Positions 1-13,160 of a stretch of 64,000 nucleotides of DNA are shown here, in pieces (the first letter of the stretch is position 1; every line of letters begins with the position of its first letter). A program made the translations under genes and the position numbers. The stretch comes from Ficedula albicollis (Eukaryota > Chordata > Aves > Passeriformes > Muscicapidae): positions 27,561,162 to 27,625,161 of the forward strand of contig NC_021671.1 of NCBI RefSeq assembly GCF_000247815.1, given 5' to 3'. The notes under the pieces are model-generated. The model did not search any database. It was not told the DNA's origin and was given only the letters and a program-made list of their open reading frames with translations.

Positions 1-1
1 C

Positions 2-397
2 CAGTGAGTGATCCTCTCACTGAGTCCCTCGAGTGCCTTCTTCTGCCACATTTCACAAACCTGGACAGCTTTCTCTGGCAAAGCTTTGATTGATTATTTC
101 TCATCTTCTTCACCTTGACCTTATTCTCCAACACCTTAGAGGTACATTATCTTCTTCTTCTGGACATACTTGGCTACCAAAATCATGACCCCTAGTTTAA
201 TATTATCGTCTGCTTCACATTCCAGCTCTGACTCCTGCTCCATAGTTAAAAATAAGCTTGCCCTACACTTTCCCAGCAACTGTAAAGGGTGTTCCCATGG
301 CATGTTTTATTTTTTCCCAGATGTGCTCCTCCGTCTTCCCAGCCACTTTCCTTCTATCAAATGGCCACCTGGACTTGGATGACCAGACTAACTGCTT
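2..397 (-). pseudogene. Possible decayed coding remnant, unassigned
   Basis: Seen on the minus strand: an open frame runs from about 397 to a TAG at 265-263. Just there a different frame takes over and stays open to a TAA at 138-136. Further interrupted stretches continue to the window edge. The translated pieces are rich in charged and helical residues (for example KVAGKTEEHIWEKI and later SERITHW), unlike the Cys/Ser/Leu-rich translations typical of random DNA in this window. One frameshift plus several stops would be expected of an old pseudogene or exapted mobile-element fragment. I do not recognise the family. It could equally be chance. Confidence 0.25.
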
Positions 398-3300
398 TTG
401 CTGTTCTCATATAAATCTATAAAATGCAGAATATAAATAAATTCTCTGGTTATGTTTTTTTTTTTTAATTTATTTTCCATTAGAATTTTGGGGTTATTTC
501 AGAAAAAAACTTGAAATTATTATTGATATTAAAAAACAAAATCCGGGTCTTTTCCATGCTTACTGTTTTGATGTATAATGGCAGATTTTCTCTTTATTTG
601 GATGTAGTTTTTATTTTTGTTCTCCTTTTTCAGTTCTGTTGCTGTGTTAAATTCAACCCTCTTCCACAAATTTCTGTTTATGGGCAGGACTTCCCCTCCC
701 CATGGAACAGTAGCTCAGAGGTTGAAGCCTGAGATGATAAACAGTTCTGGGACCTCATGGATTGTCCATGTCACTGACTGCTGTGGGGACTCTGCTTAGG
801 GCTCCCTTTGCTCTGACTGACACACAAACAGTGTTGAGGCACCAGCTCTCTATGTCAGCCCCTACCCTAGATTCGCATCATTTGGAAGCCTTGCAGTGAC
901 GTGTTGTCTAATTCATGCAAACAGCCAATACAGATCTGACATGCTCAGCCTTAAGCTTGTGGAAGCCCCACTATAATGGTTTCTTTCCACCTTGGAAAAG
1001 TGCCACTATTGCAGCTACCATCTGTTTCCTCTCCTCAAACACAGTTTTAATGTTCTACAGAAAGAAGAAACATCTGCACACCAAAGAAGGAAAACATGTG
1101 GTTCCTCAGTTAATATGTATGCAGTGCTGGTATTTTAAGCACAGGTAGCACCCCACAGCCATTTCAGCCTCAGTCACTTCTCAGTCTTATTCACAGTTTG
1201 GGCCCAAACTTCACATCACATTTCCCTGGCTTTCAATTCTTTACAGGCAGGGTTTTGAAATTTTGAAGTCTGGCTCACCTGTCTTGACAAATTAGGCACA
1301 GATGTGAGAGGGACTCATACACCATCTCCAAGTACCCAGAATCACTGGGGTGAGTTGGATTATTGCAAGAGCAAACAGGAACATCCTCAGGCATACTGAA
1401 GGGACATTTTAAAGTTGTGGGCAGCTGGAAGGACCTGTTCTGTGTGTCCTCCCCATTCCTACACTCTTGTGAGCTTGCCTGCTCTTTCTTACCCTTGTAG
1501 CTTCTGTCCTTGGTTCACTTGATTTTCAACTTTGGGAACTCAAAAAGTCTTTCTCCATGTGGCAGAGTGCTCTGTATGCCTCTGTTAATTTGGCAAGCAG
1601 GCAGGTCTGAGCATGAAGGCATTGATTTACTACTTGGCAACTTTGTCAGCTTTCTATGTAGCTGGAAGAGTTGGAGAAATCCATGTGAGAGCTCTGAAAT
1701 CTGCAGGTTTTTGGCACATCCACTGCACCCAGGTGGCCCTTAGTGGTAGTGGGGAAAGCCTCACCCTGGAATTTACTTGCTTACCCTTCATTTCAGCTTT
1801 TCTGCTGAAAGTAGGAAAAGTAGGCATGCCCTTCCTGATGTGAGGCTTAGAATTTTAAGGGTGGGAGCTGCAGTTGAACAGACACAAGCAGTATGGAGTG
1901 GATTGCTCATATTTTCTATGAGGATGCACTGTCACGGATCCTGCATGGCATCCATTTCTTAGCATATTCTGGCCTAAGCCAAACTCTTTATTTTACTACT
2001 GAAACAGCTGAATCTAGTGAAACTAGTGGGAGTAAGGTTCAGAGATGGCAACAGAATTGTCCTTATTAAAGGAGCTGGCTGCCTTTTTGGGAATCTGAGG
2101 AAAAATATTTTGATCAACATTAAAGTTGATTAAATTTTATTTTTAACCAAGCTATTCTTCCTTTAAGATTGTGTCCCAAAACATTTAATCACAATAGGGT
2201 TTGTTGGGTTTTTTTATGTGCAACTCTGCCCCACCCCCCCAAAAAAACATCTATCACTGACTTCATATCCAAAAATAGGTATTAAACAGTAAATGATGAC
2301 ACATTGATTTGATGGCTTTTCAGAGGATTGCAGGGTGCCTATTTGTCAGCCTTCTCTTGAGTTTATGGACTTTGGGTATATACACTTGAATCTTGCAGAG
2401 CCAGGAAAGCCCTGCCTGGATTTAAGTGCTTAGTGATACGAAAGAATAAAAAAGTCTTTTCCTTTGATGCATTTTTATTACCATGGTGTCTCAGAATATT
2501 TTCTTGGCAGGAGTGCCTGGCACAGCTGCCTGCCACACTTCCAACCACAGAGAGCCAAGCTGCAAGATTACCTCGTGCATATCAAATAACAGGGAACTCC
2601 TGCAGAAAGGAGCAGCGCAGAGCAGGGACAGAGTGTCTGCATGTAACTCAGGCTCTGTTGTCTTCAAGGTGTTTGCTCTAAGCTGATGTAAACCTGGGAG
2701 TAGGAGGCATTTGGGTCACTCACTTTTTCATTTAATGAAGAAGATCAAGCCAGTTACTTGAGATTTTGTTGTTTGTGTGTCAGTTCCAACAACTTTCTAA
2801 GGTTTTCAGTATCTGAAACCCTCCATTTCAGCTGGAAGTTTGAGCCTGCTGCTTTACAATATTTGGCTTAGTTCCACTGTTTCTTTTGTCTTGTCCCATT
2901 AAATAGCAGCTCTCATTTTGGACAGAAAGAACAGGATCTTGAATGCTTTTATATGGATTAATCACTTTTAGGTCTCTTGAGTTAACCCTGAATACTGTGT
3001 TAGCTATTTTGACCTCTCTCTAGTTACTTATCCCCGCAACTTCATAGCTCAAGCATGAGACACTTGGCTCACCACACATGGGAATGCAGCTCTGTGGTGA
3101 TGCAAGCTGTCTGGAAGTCCAGCCTTTAGCATTGCCTTTAACAGCACTGTGGGTGCAGCCTCCCCATGCCTTGTGGAGCAGTCAGCCTAGGCACACAGTC
3201 CAGGGTGCAGGTGGAGATGGAATCATCACCTGGGAGGCTGACTTCCTGCACAGAGTGGGCAGCTTCAGGCAATAGATCCTCTTACTTACAGTCTTGGGTG

Positions 3301-6300
3301 TTAGTTATATCCTCTGCCTCTGCTGTTCTTTTTGTGGCTTTTGAGTTTTTGTAATAATGCTTTAAATTTCTTAGTTTGAGCTGTGGTGTTCTGAGGTATG
3401 GATCCGGCTGTTGAGCTTCCCACATGGTTCCCTGGGGCAGCAGGGAGTGGGACACAATGAAACCCTTGCTGCAGTGAAGAAATGTTAAACTTGGTCACCA
3501 AAAGAGCTTCAGCATGGGAGGGAGCTGAAATGGAGAAGCCTCGTGATAGCCATCCCCAAATGTTACCTTCACGTGAAGGCTGATGGTGTTTGAGCTTGGT
3601 AGGAGCCAGTGTGATGGTGCCTTAGGCACTTAAATCCCTTTGAGGACACAGGGCAAGGCAGCTTCCTAGTAGCATGGGGCACTCAAATTGTGGTGAGCTG
3701 GTAAAGCACAGTGCAGCATGGTGCTGCTGGGTTTTGAAGATTTCAGTGTGTAATGCTGCTTGGCAGCAGTCAGCCTTTTTGAAATTGATAATCTGGGCAA
3801 ACAGGTATTTGGCAAGTTGAGAGCTGCACTGCTGAGCACTAAGTAAGCTCCAGTTTTTCACCTGTGCTGTTACCCTTCCTGTGCTTGAGGCATTTGCTAA
3901 GTGACAGTTTTACTGACAGTCTTTCTGCCTTCAGCATTTCATGTGGCAGGCAGAAAATTTGCACTGAAAAGTGAGTGTCCTAGTTCTTTTAAGGTCTCAA
4001 TTCTTGTTGAGCCAGAAATGTATCTTCCTTTTTTTCAATTCCTGTCTATCATCTGATGGATTTAAAGGGAGGGTGGCTTCACATATGAAACACCAAGATA
4101 ATTTATATAAATAGAAAATGATGAGAATACACATAGTTGATTTTTAAAATTATTCTTCAGGCTACAATCTTTATTTTTAAAAATATCAATGATAAATTGC
4201 AGCCTTTTTTGTAAACACTCCTGCATCTGGCTTCTGGGATGGACAAGTTGTTTCCCTTGGTCACTGTTTTATCCTGGGCTGCTGGTTTTCTCTCCAAGTA
4301 ACCTTGTATTACTCAGCTGGTCATTTGAGGTTACCTCATGTCCCATGTCAGTGTTTGAACAAGAGCTTTGTAAAACCAGTCTTGTATCAGGGTTTGGCCC
4401 ATGAACCAAATGAACCAGTGTGTTGTGTGACTGATTTGTTTCCTCTTTCTGCATTTACCTTGCATGTGTTACTGCAGGCACGATGCCACCTGAGGCAGCT
4501 GCTGTGGAAAGGGCCTGCCAAACTGAAATGTTCCTTATGGCTCTGTATCCTGATGGCTGCTGTGGAATATCTGTAATTGACTTGGTTATTCTCTTTTTCC
4601 ATTATCTTAACATTTGCAGTTTTCAGATTTACTGCAATGAAGAGACTAATTAGATAATTCGTGTGGTGAGGAAGCTGAGTGGGTTTTTCTGATTCCCTGT
4701 CTGCCTCTGAGAAGTGCCTGAGCTCTCAGGCAGGTGTTTCAGGGGTGGGAGGGCAAAATTTATCCATCCTGTATCCTCTTGTTGATGCACACATGGATTC
4801 CTCTCTCCAAACACTAGATAATTCTTCTGCTAGCTTTTGTTTTCAGTTTCCAGCTGAGTCTGGAACTTAGTTGTCATTACCAAATAGATTTATAGATTTA
4901 TTTCATTTTTTTTGAGACTTTACTCATTCTTTCAGCATATTTGTAATGGCAAAGTATATTTATATAAAATACTCTATGCTTGTTATAATACTTAAAAGCA
5001 AAATCAAAGTTCCTACCCAAACATTCAGTGAAACAAAGTAGATAAAAAAGCGTGTTTGTGTTTGGGGAAGGAATTTTTCCAGCTTAGTTTGAGGACTGTT
5101 GGCAATGGGAGAAGGGGAAACATGGGCTAAGGAAGCAAAACAGGTGTGTTTGGTTATTCAGCTTGGATAAGAACGAAAATCTGGCAGAAACGAGGTGATA
5201 TAAAAAGATTCTCTGGATGTTTTGCTCATAGATGGGCATTTAGTAGGACATGAAGCTGGGTCCCATAATACACTGTCTGAAAAACAATAGCTTTATGCTC
5301 AATAGCTATGATGGAATATGACCTACATTCACAGAATCACGAGAGTGATGAAAATTCATCATCATTACTTAATTCATGCTTGAGTACATGCCAGGCTCTA
5401 ATTATGAGATAGCTCCAGTCTGCTCAGGACCCAGACATTTACTGTGGTCCTGGCACAGGTGGTTTTGTTGAGGACAGCCACAGTCAAAAATTCCATTTCT
5501 AGGTTCTGTGCAACAGCTGCTGGTGCTGCAAGTGAGCTGTGGGATGTGCCCTGGGGTTCTGATACTAGATATGTAAAGGTAAAGAGAGGCAAAGAGCTTC
5601 TGAGTGCACTGGAGGGAACAAAAGGAAGTCATCAAAGTTGTTGATGGTTTTCAAAATGCTACCAACAGCTGACGGGGAAAAAAAAAACCACCTTTCCACA
5701 TCAGATAAATCCCTTGTGAAGTAAAGGTAAGAAAAAAATACAAACCAACACACAGCATTTTTAGCCTTGTAATTCCATACTTTCTTGATTTCCTTCTGCT
5801 GAGTCTCTTCATTGTTTCTTACTCCCATCTAAGGCTTACTTGCCTTTCAAGGATGTTGCAATCTGCATCTGACTTCAGTGCCATCATTGTTTCAAAGTCA
5901 ATTCCTTTGAAAAGTGTATACCTGAATTTCTTTGAGGCCACAAAGCCTGGAGCAGGAGAGGGATATTAATAGAAGCAGCTTCTCTCTGTTGTTACATGAA
6001 GACAGAAGATGAATTATTTCGGTGTGCCAGTGGGAGGTGTTTTTCAAAGCAATTGTTTACATTTTTGAAGATCTAATGGAATTAAAAAGCTCTGGGTGGC
6101 ACAGAGAGCGCCATAATTTTGCATAAGGAGACTAAAGGTACACATTAAATGCTCCATTGCTAATTTTGCAAGGTGTGCTTAGCAATTATCCAAGATAAAG
6201 TAGTACTAACAGTTCCCCCTCAGCCTTCAGAAAATCAGGAAGAAACTTTGCAGCATCCTACCACATGCCTTTTAAAACATGGAAACAGAGCAATTACTGC

Positions 6301-7950
6301 AGGCTTTATTTGATACTCTTTTTAAACACTCTCTAACCCCACAATGCTTCTTTTAGGATAATGGTCTAGGGCTGAATTCAGTAAAGACTGCCTGACATTC
6401 ATGTGATGCTGCAGGGAACACTTACTGGAGCTGGTGGGAAGAGGCAGGATTTAAATTCTATCCCCAAAGGAGGGTGAGAGTTTAGAGAGATCCAAGAGTA
6501 GTTTGGAGGGAAATACAGGTATTTGAGGCGGTCCCGATGTGCGACTGCCAAGGCAGGAAGGGGTGTGGGTGTTCCCATTTGGCGCTTGGATTGCGGAGAA
6601 GCCCCTCCTGTTCCCCCACGTTCCCTCAGGAGCTCCTCTCCCATCCTTTCCCATCAAGTAGCTCCTGACTTTCTGCACGTGGGCATTCCCTGAGCTGCAG
6701 TGTGGCTGGTGGCTCTTTGGAGTGCATCCTGCCTGAGAAGGAAAGCAGGAGCAGGCAGTGCTACGAGACAGAGGAGCCTTCCCACTCACTCCACCACCCT
6801 GGACCAGCAGTCCTGCTGGTTTGACAGCCAGTCTGCCAGCTTCCCTGACATGTGAGACATGTGATGCATGGCTGGTACAGAGAGCTACACCTGTGTCCTT
6901 AAATTACAACAAATGTAGTTTGCAGTATTCAGTTTTAAAGACAATCATGGAAGAAAAGGAAGCAAGAGATGAACATCCACTCTCCTCTCTTTCCTCTCCC
7001 TTTTCTCTGCTTCCTGCTCCTGGCAGCCGATCAGCTGGGGGTTAACCTTACAGGGGGATATTTTGGCTCATTAGGCTCTATTTTTGCTCACAGATCCTGC
7101 CCTACAGCCTGTCTGGGACTGCAAGGGCCACCCTGTCCTTCAGGGCCCCTTCATCTCATTGACATCAGAGTGCTTCACAAGCAGCTGCTCTGGCTACAAT
7201 TTACTGGAGTTTAAAAGGACTCAGGAAAAAGTTATTAGAAGTGTCAGGTTTGATTTTATAGCATCATTAATGCTGGAGACCTCAAACTTCAAAAATTATA
7301 AATGTATTGGTAATTGCAGAGGGAAGAACTTAGTTTAACTATTTATGCCTTTAGAAAGGAATTTTGAGGTTCAAAGCCTGATTTTAAAAGTGAATTGCTA
7401 ATAACACATTAAGCAATGAATTAGTAAGTTATTAAGCTATGAATAAATGAAATTGTGTTTGTTTTAAAGGCTGGTCATTTGCTCTGCTCCATTTTTCCTA
7501 CAGCCTGCCAAACCCTTCACTGATGAGCTATACTGCTCTCGACAGATCCCTGCCTCGAGTAACTCGTTATCTGTATTTGACACAGCAGAAAAGGAAACAT
7601 CAGACAAGCGTGGTGGAACTGGGGAGGGAGGGAGGAACATTCCCAGCAGAAATAAGGTCAGGCACATCACTGCACGGTACTGCCAGTGGTCCTCAAGCAG
7701 TTGTTCGTGTTTGGGAGAGTAAGGGGTGTGTGCCCCATGGTTTCTCTTGGCAGGTCTGGTCCTCTGCTTGCAGAGAGTCCAGCTGTGGCTCCTGGGTCAC
7801 CTGGGCTTCCTTTCCTAGAGGTGAGGTGGGCTGGGAGGGAGCAGGGCGGGGCAGAGCTTGGCACCTGTGCATCTCCTGCCCTGATAAAGCCAGGGCAGGG
7901 TGAGGGTGGGAGCCCAGGGAACACAACACCCCTCTCATGTGGAGACAGCC
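398..7950. other. Non-coding DNA, no identified feature
   Basis: AT-rich unique sequence with short homopolymers (T12 near 455-466; a C-run then A-run near 2229-2248) and a somewhat GC-richer patch at 6500-6900. Open frames are at most 112 codons and overlap on both strands without recognisable motifs. Most likely MCF2L upstream intron or intergenic DNA. Confidence 0.6.
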
Positions 7951-8281
7951 TGGGAGGCGTCTGGGAGCCATGACTCTGTGTACACCTGGATATCTGGGGC
8001 TGCTACCAGCTGCTTCTGTCAGCAGGCAACCACAGTTATAACAGGCATAAAATAACATCTTTCCTCCAATGTTTTGGTTTCCATCTTTGTCACTTCCCCC
8101 CCCTCACCCACCCAGTTTTTAAAAAAGCTTGTTTGAAAAATGAAGCAAAATATCACATTTCACCATACTTGATGCAGTGTTGTGGGTTTGTATGGTGAAG
8201 AGTCAATATTTAGTGAGCTTGTTAGCTTCTGACAGCTGTTAGGTGTCTGGTCAACAGAACTGCAGTTTCCACAAACAAAAG
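7951..8281 (+). repeat. Local duplication, copy 1 of 331 bp
   Basis: The segment starting TGGGAGGCGTCTGGGAGCC recurs at 8602-8938 with a few substitutions and small length changes in a C-rich run. Its last 84 bp recur a third time at 8939-9022. Confidence 0.9.
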
Positions 8282-8550
8282 TTTCTAATGTCATGCAGCA
8301 GTTTGACTGCTATTAATAAACCATGTTGCTGCTGCCTAATAAATAAGACCTTTCTAAAAAACCCAAACAAACACAAAACCCAACTGCAACCATATTTGAT
8401 AAAGTTTTTGATGTTTTAAGCTTTTTCAAAACGGTTGGTCCCAAACAACTTTCCAAGCACATCTACTGTTTTCTCTCCCTTGCCTATGGCTTCTCATGGT
8501 TTCTCTTGTATCAGGTGAGAGATGGGAGCCTTGCAGTAGTTTGAACCATT

Positions 8551-8554
<4 letters not shown>

Positions 8555-8602
<48 letters not shown>
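8555..8602 (+). repeat. 48-nt poly-T tract
   Basis: An uninterrupted run of T immediately precedes duplication copy 2. Read on the minus strand it is a poly-A tail at the 3' end of that copy. A minus-strand open frame through it (8494-8709) encodes a lysine run and is an artefact of the tract. Confidence 0.95.
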
Positions 8603-8603
<1 letters not shown>

Positions 8604-8938
8604 GGAGGCGTCTGGGAGCCATGACTCTGTGTACACCTGGATATCTGGGGCTGCTACCAGCTGCTTCTGTCAGCAGGCAACCACAGTTATAACAGGCATA
8701 AAATAACATCTTTCCTCCAATGTTTTAGTTTCCATCTTTGTCACTTCCCCCCCACCCCCGCCACCCACCCAGTTTTTAAAAAAACTTGTTTGAAAAATGA
8801 AGCAAAATATCACATTTCACCATACTTGATGCAGTGTTGTGGGTTTGTATGGTGTAGAGTCAATATTTAGTGAGCTTGTTAGGTTCTGACAGCTGTTAGA
8901 TGTCCAGTCAACAGAACTGCAGTTTCCACAAACAAAAG
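8602..8938 (+). repeat. Local duplication, copy 2
   Basis: Second copy of 7951-8281. It differs at several bases, for example TTAGGTTC versus TTAGCTTC and TGTCCAGTC versus TGTCTGGTC near its end. The 273 bp between the copies (8282-8554) is unique. Confidence 0.9.
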
Positions 8939-9022
8939 AAGAGTCAATATTTAGTGAGCTTGTTAGCTTCTGACAGCTGTTAGGTGTCTGGTCAACAGAA
9001 CTGCAGTTTCCACAAACAAAAG
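8939..9022 (+). repeat. Local duplication, partial copy 3 (84 bp)
   Basis: Repeats the 3' end of the unit directly after copy 2. It agrees with copy 1 (8198-8281) at the positions where copy 2 differs, so it derives from the copy 1 version rather than from its neighbour. Confidence 0.9.
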
Positions 9023-9358
9023 GTCATTTGAGCTGATAGCAGGGCAGGAGTGAGAACACATGGCCATGGCACTGGAGGAACAGGGGTGGGATATGACTGC
9101 TACTTCACTAGCAGTCTGCAGTTAATTAGGAGGAGAAATGGTGAAACTCCTGTGGCCATCTAATTTGTGTTTCCTGGATAACTGAATCAGGTGCAATCAT
9201 CTCTTTAGAACCTTACTGTCTTGGTTAACTTCAGATCTGAAATGGGTATTGAATGTTATGGCTGCTGGTTTGCTGACTGGCAAAGCAGAGAGAAGCTGCT
9301 TGGTCTGTTTGTCACCATACTGCAGGTACTTGATTTCTGCAGAGATCTGCCCATTAAG

Positions 9359-9490
9359 CCCAGTTTCTTGACTGAGTCTCTTCACTTCTTGATGCGTGCT
9401 TCTGTCAAGATTTATTTGAATTTACCCAGTTTCTTGACTGAGTCTTTTCAATTCTTGATGCGTGCTTCTGTCAAGATTTATTTGAATTTT
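9359..9490 (+). repeat. 66-bp tandem duplication
   Basis: Two adjacent 66-bp units start CCCAGTTTCTTGACTGAGTC at 9359 and 9425, with about two differences. The period is a multiple of 3, so a chance open frame (9221-9562) reads through both. The flanking stretches 9023-9358 and 9491-10046 hold nothing I can identify. Confidence 0.93.
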
Positions 9491-10046
9491 GAGCTCACCA
9501 GTTACCCTGGAGTTCATTTCAGTGGGTGTAGTATCAGGCCCCTAGTCTTCCATGTTGTGTGAAATAGAAATATGTGACATTTCTGTTCATTCTCTCCCCT
9601 GCCTGTAGCTAAGGACTGCTGTATTTCAAGGTGTGATATCTGCACACAGTTTGTTTCCACACAAGATTTTATTTGATTGCTGTGAAAGGTAGAAATATTT
9701 ACATTTTTATGGTACCGCTTATCCAAACTCTTAATTCTTTTTGCCTCTTAAAAAAATACATGATGTGTTAAGCAATATTTTACTTTGAAGATCAAAACTG
9801 TGTAGTTAGAAATTACAGGAAAATTCAGATTCTAGTATGTGTAAACCAATACCAAAATTTATTCAAGTGCCACGTTTTTAACTCACCATGTGAGTAAATA
9901 AGGTAGAGGTGCAACCAGTGACTGACTAAGGCTGTATTTTGCATTTAAGGCTCTCTCCCTTTGCATTTTCCTCTTGCACTATGTCCAAGGAAACAAATGT
10001 CATGGGATGGTGATCTGGAAGGCACAAGGCTAAAAGCTAAGTGTGC

Positions 10047-10661
10047 ACACCGAGTCTAAAAAGTGACTTTCATTTTTTCTTTCTTTCTGTGGTTCAGTTT
10101 ATCAATTTACAGATTTGCCTTAGCTGAGTCCAAAATCAGAGGAATAGTTTGCTTAAACTAGAGACAAAACCTACATTATATTAGTAACAACTTTCAAGTA
10201 TGTGTAAACAATCAGCTGCAATGATAAGAAGAACTAGAAGTATTCTTTTTAATGAGACACCTTTTTTTTGATTGTTTCCAAGGCATCTGTTGAGAGCTAC
10301 AGATATTTTAAAGATTTGCCATTAGTCCTGTTCTGTTCAAGAAAAAACAATGTTGTGACAGCTATTCGCTGTTTTTCTAGCTTTAATATGAAACATACTT
10401 ATGTTTGTCTTTTCATTTAGAAGTCTATATTAATAATAAACTTATTTTTCAGTGCTAAATTATTAATCTTAAATGTTATCTGAGAACATTTTGGTCATTT
10501 ACTGGTTATTAACTTTTATTATTAATTTATAATACTCACAAAGTTAATACAAGAGATACATATTTTTATACTTTGTGTCTGCTATCCATTCCTGTGTTGC
10601 AGTTTGATGAGAATATGTTCAAGCTCTTAAATGTCTTCTTTCAGTTGGAAAAGTGCCTCAA
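10047..10661 (+). repeat. 615-bp tandem duplication, copy 1
   Basis: Begins ACACCGAGTCTAAAAAGTG and runs directly into copy 2 with no spacer. AT-rich, no coding content. Confidence 0.95.
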
Positions 10662-11281
10662 ACACCGAGTCTAAAAAGTGACTTTCATTTTTTCTTTCTT
10701 TCTGTGGTTCAGTTTATCAATTTACAGATTTGCCTTAGCTGAGTCCAAAATCAGAGGAATAGTCTGCTTAAACTAGAGACAAAACCTACATTATATTAGT
10801 AACAACTTTCAAGTATGTGTAAACAATCAGCTGCAATGATAAGAAGAACTAGAAGTATTCTTTTTAATGAGACACCTTTTTTTTGATTGTTTCCAAGGCA
10901 TCTGTTGAGAGCTACAGATATTTTAAAGATTTGCCATTAGTCCTGTTCTGTTCAAGAAAAAACAATGTTGTGACAGCTATTCGCTGTTTTTCTAGCTTTA
11001 ATATGAAACATACTTATAAGATGTTTGTCTTTTCATTTAGAAGTCTATATTAATAATAAACTTATTTTTCAGTGCTAAATTATTAATCTTAAATGTTATC
11101 TGAGAACATTTTGGTCATTTACTGGTTATTAACTTTTATTATTAATTTATAATACTCACAAAGTTAATACAAGAGATGCATATTTTTATAGTTTGTGTCT
11201 GCTATCAATTCCTGTGTTGCAGTTTGATGAGAATATGTTCAAGCTCTTAAATGTCTTCTTTCAGTTGGAAAAGTGCCTCAA
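10662..11281 (+). repeat. 615-bp tandem duplication, copy 2 (620 bp)
   Basis: Matches copy 1 throughout. I count about four substitutions and one 5-bp insertion (TAAGA near 11017), so identity is above 99%. This is the largest direct repeat in the window. Confidence 0.95.
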
Positions 11282-13016
11282 ACCATGGAATTGAGGTCTG
11301 AGATTTATTCTGAAAAGAAAACAAGGTACATCTAGGTTTATATAACTGCCCAGTGTTTGCTCCTTTGAGACCTTGCCTGCTGATTTATAAGATCATGAAC
11401 GAGTAGGTCTCTCACCCAAGGCATTGTTTTTATACTTTATTAAAAATTGCACCCCAAAAACCAACAAAACTTGTCAAAATAAACTGTAGTTACGTTATTT
11501 CTTATTATGATGTCTTGTTTAACCCCTTCACTTGCTGTCATTACACCAGAGCTGTTGAACTGAACACCCTGTGGATAGAAAACAACCTTCTGGCTGTGGT
11601 TTGTAGGTGCTCAAAGGGGTTCCTGCTGAACTTACAGCCAGTGACATGCCAGAACAGTCTGCCAGAAACAGATGGAAGAATGCTGATACAGTGTGGAGAA
11701 GAGACGTGCCTGCTTGTTAGGACGTGGAGGAAGTAGATCCTAGAGATCTTCACTGCCATAGAAGATTGCATCACCCAGCACCTAACAATAAACTTTTGGA
11801 GGTCCTTTGTTGGTAGGGCCCCCTTCAGAAAAGAAAGGAGATCTTGTTCTGCCAGTCCTTTAATGACTATGTCTCTCTGTGTGCATTCAGGGGAAGGGGG
11901 GGTTCAGATAGCCAGATGAATTTTAACAGAAGGTCTTTGTGTAAAATATATGCACATTAAGAAAGAAATATATTTTAAATCAGGTTTTAAAAAGAATGTG
12001 AAGTTACAGCGGGGGTGGGGAAATGTGTAGTGGTATTTTGTTCTGTTTTGCAGTTCATTTGTAGGAAATATTCAGAACTTCAAGATTATTTTTGTTTTTC
12101 AAACCTATTTCTGGTAAAGTTTTATTTGAAGGAAGTTGTTCAGCTGCATGTATACGGCAGTAAATACATTTAGAAAGGTTTAATTATGAGGAATTCTGTT
12201 CGCTGTCTTTGTCTTCATCATGTGTAGAGGTTATTTGGAGTTGTATAAAAGTTCAGCAGTTTGATATTAGTTCTTTATTTCTTGAGCACCAAGATAAGAA
12301 GATGTAATCTTTTATTCAAGCAAACTGAATATGGTTGGTAATTGGAGACTAGAGGATTTAGGATCAGTTTGTTGTTTTATAGCAGTGTCCACCCATTATA
12401 AATGAATTTGTAATTTATTCTCCCAGTCTGTGATAACCTAATCACCTGCCAACACTTGACATTTCTGCACACTTGTAATTTACTCAATTTCATCTTTCTA
12501 AAACATGGAACAGGGTTTTAATTGCCTTTTGTGAAGAATTTTGCTAGCAGGGCAATGCAGCCTCATTCCTTCATTTGCAGACAGAAACTGCTTAATCTGG
12601 TAGCTCTGAAGTTTGTATAAACTTTGGATCTACCTTAAATACATTTGCTTTAGCTCTTTTTTGTGCCTGAAAAAATTAACACAAACTTGAAGATTACTTT
12701 TCTCTCCTTAGGCAAAGGACTTCAGCTGTCATGCTTATTGCTTTTGTACTTTCTAACAACTGTTAAATATATGATGCACCATTTATCTGTCTGCATGTGT
12801 GTACAACTTGTAAATAATTTAATGTTTTACTTTATCACTTGGCCTCTTCGCAGAACTCTAAAATGAGGAAGATAAAATTCTGCTAAATTATTAATTCACT
12901 GGGAAGTTGAAACAACCAACATAAATTAGGCATGGAAAATGGTTCCCTTTTCCTCTGTGGGAATCAAAGCAGTGAACACAACTGGATAACAGCAAGGGAG
13001 CTAAATGGACCAGATG
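11282..13016. other. Non-coding DNA, no identified feature
   Basis: Unique AT-rich sequence. The overlapping open frames near 11515-11774 on both strands have no recognisable domain. Confidence 0.55.
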
Positions 13017-13160
13017 ATTATAGAGTAATTTAGACTGGAAAGGGCTTCGGTGGCTATCATCTAATCCATCCTCTTGCTCAAAGCAAATCAATTTATTAGA
13101 GACATGCTTGGTTGAGCCTTAAATGCCTCCAACAGTGGAGATGATCCAGGGTGGAGGTGT
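13017..13160 (-). mobile_element. CR1 LINE 3' fragment (divergent)
   Basis: The plus strand reads TTATAGAGTAATTTAGACTGG, then a 'ggaaagggcttcggtggctatcatctaatcc' type block and a 'tgcctccaacagtggagatgatcc' type block in the order expected for the reverse complement of a CR1 3' end. Strongly diverged; the right boundary is uncertain. Confidence 0.7.

Noticed and set aside
5325..5350. CR1-like CACAGAATCACGAGAGTG scrap
   Set aside because: Too short, and the following sequence does not continue as CR1.
7523..8058. Overlapping 95-126-codon frames on both strands
   Set aside because: Several frames open at once reflects local GC content; part overlaps the duplicated block, which repeats the same peptide at 8494-8709.
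8494..8709. Apparent poly-lysine protein on -
   Set aside because: Product of the 48-nt T tract.
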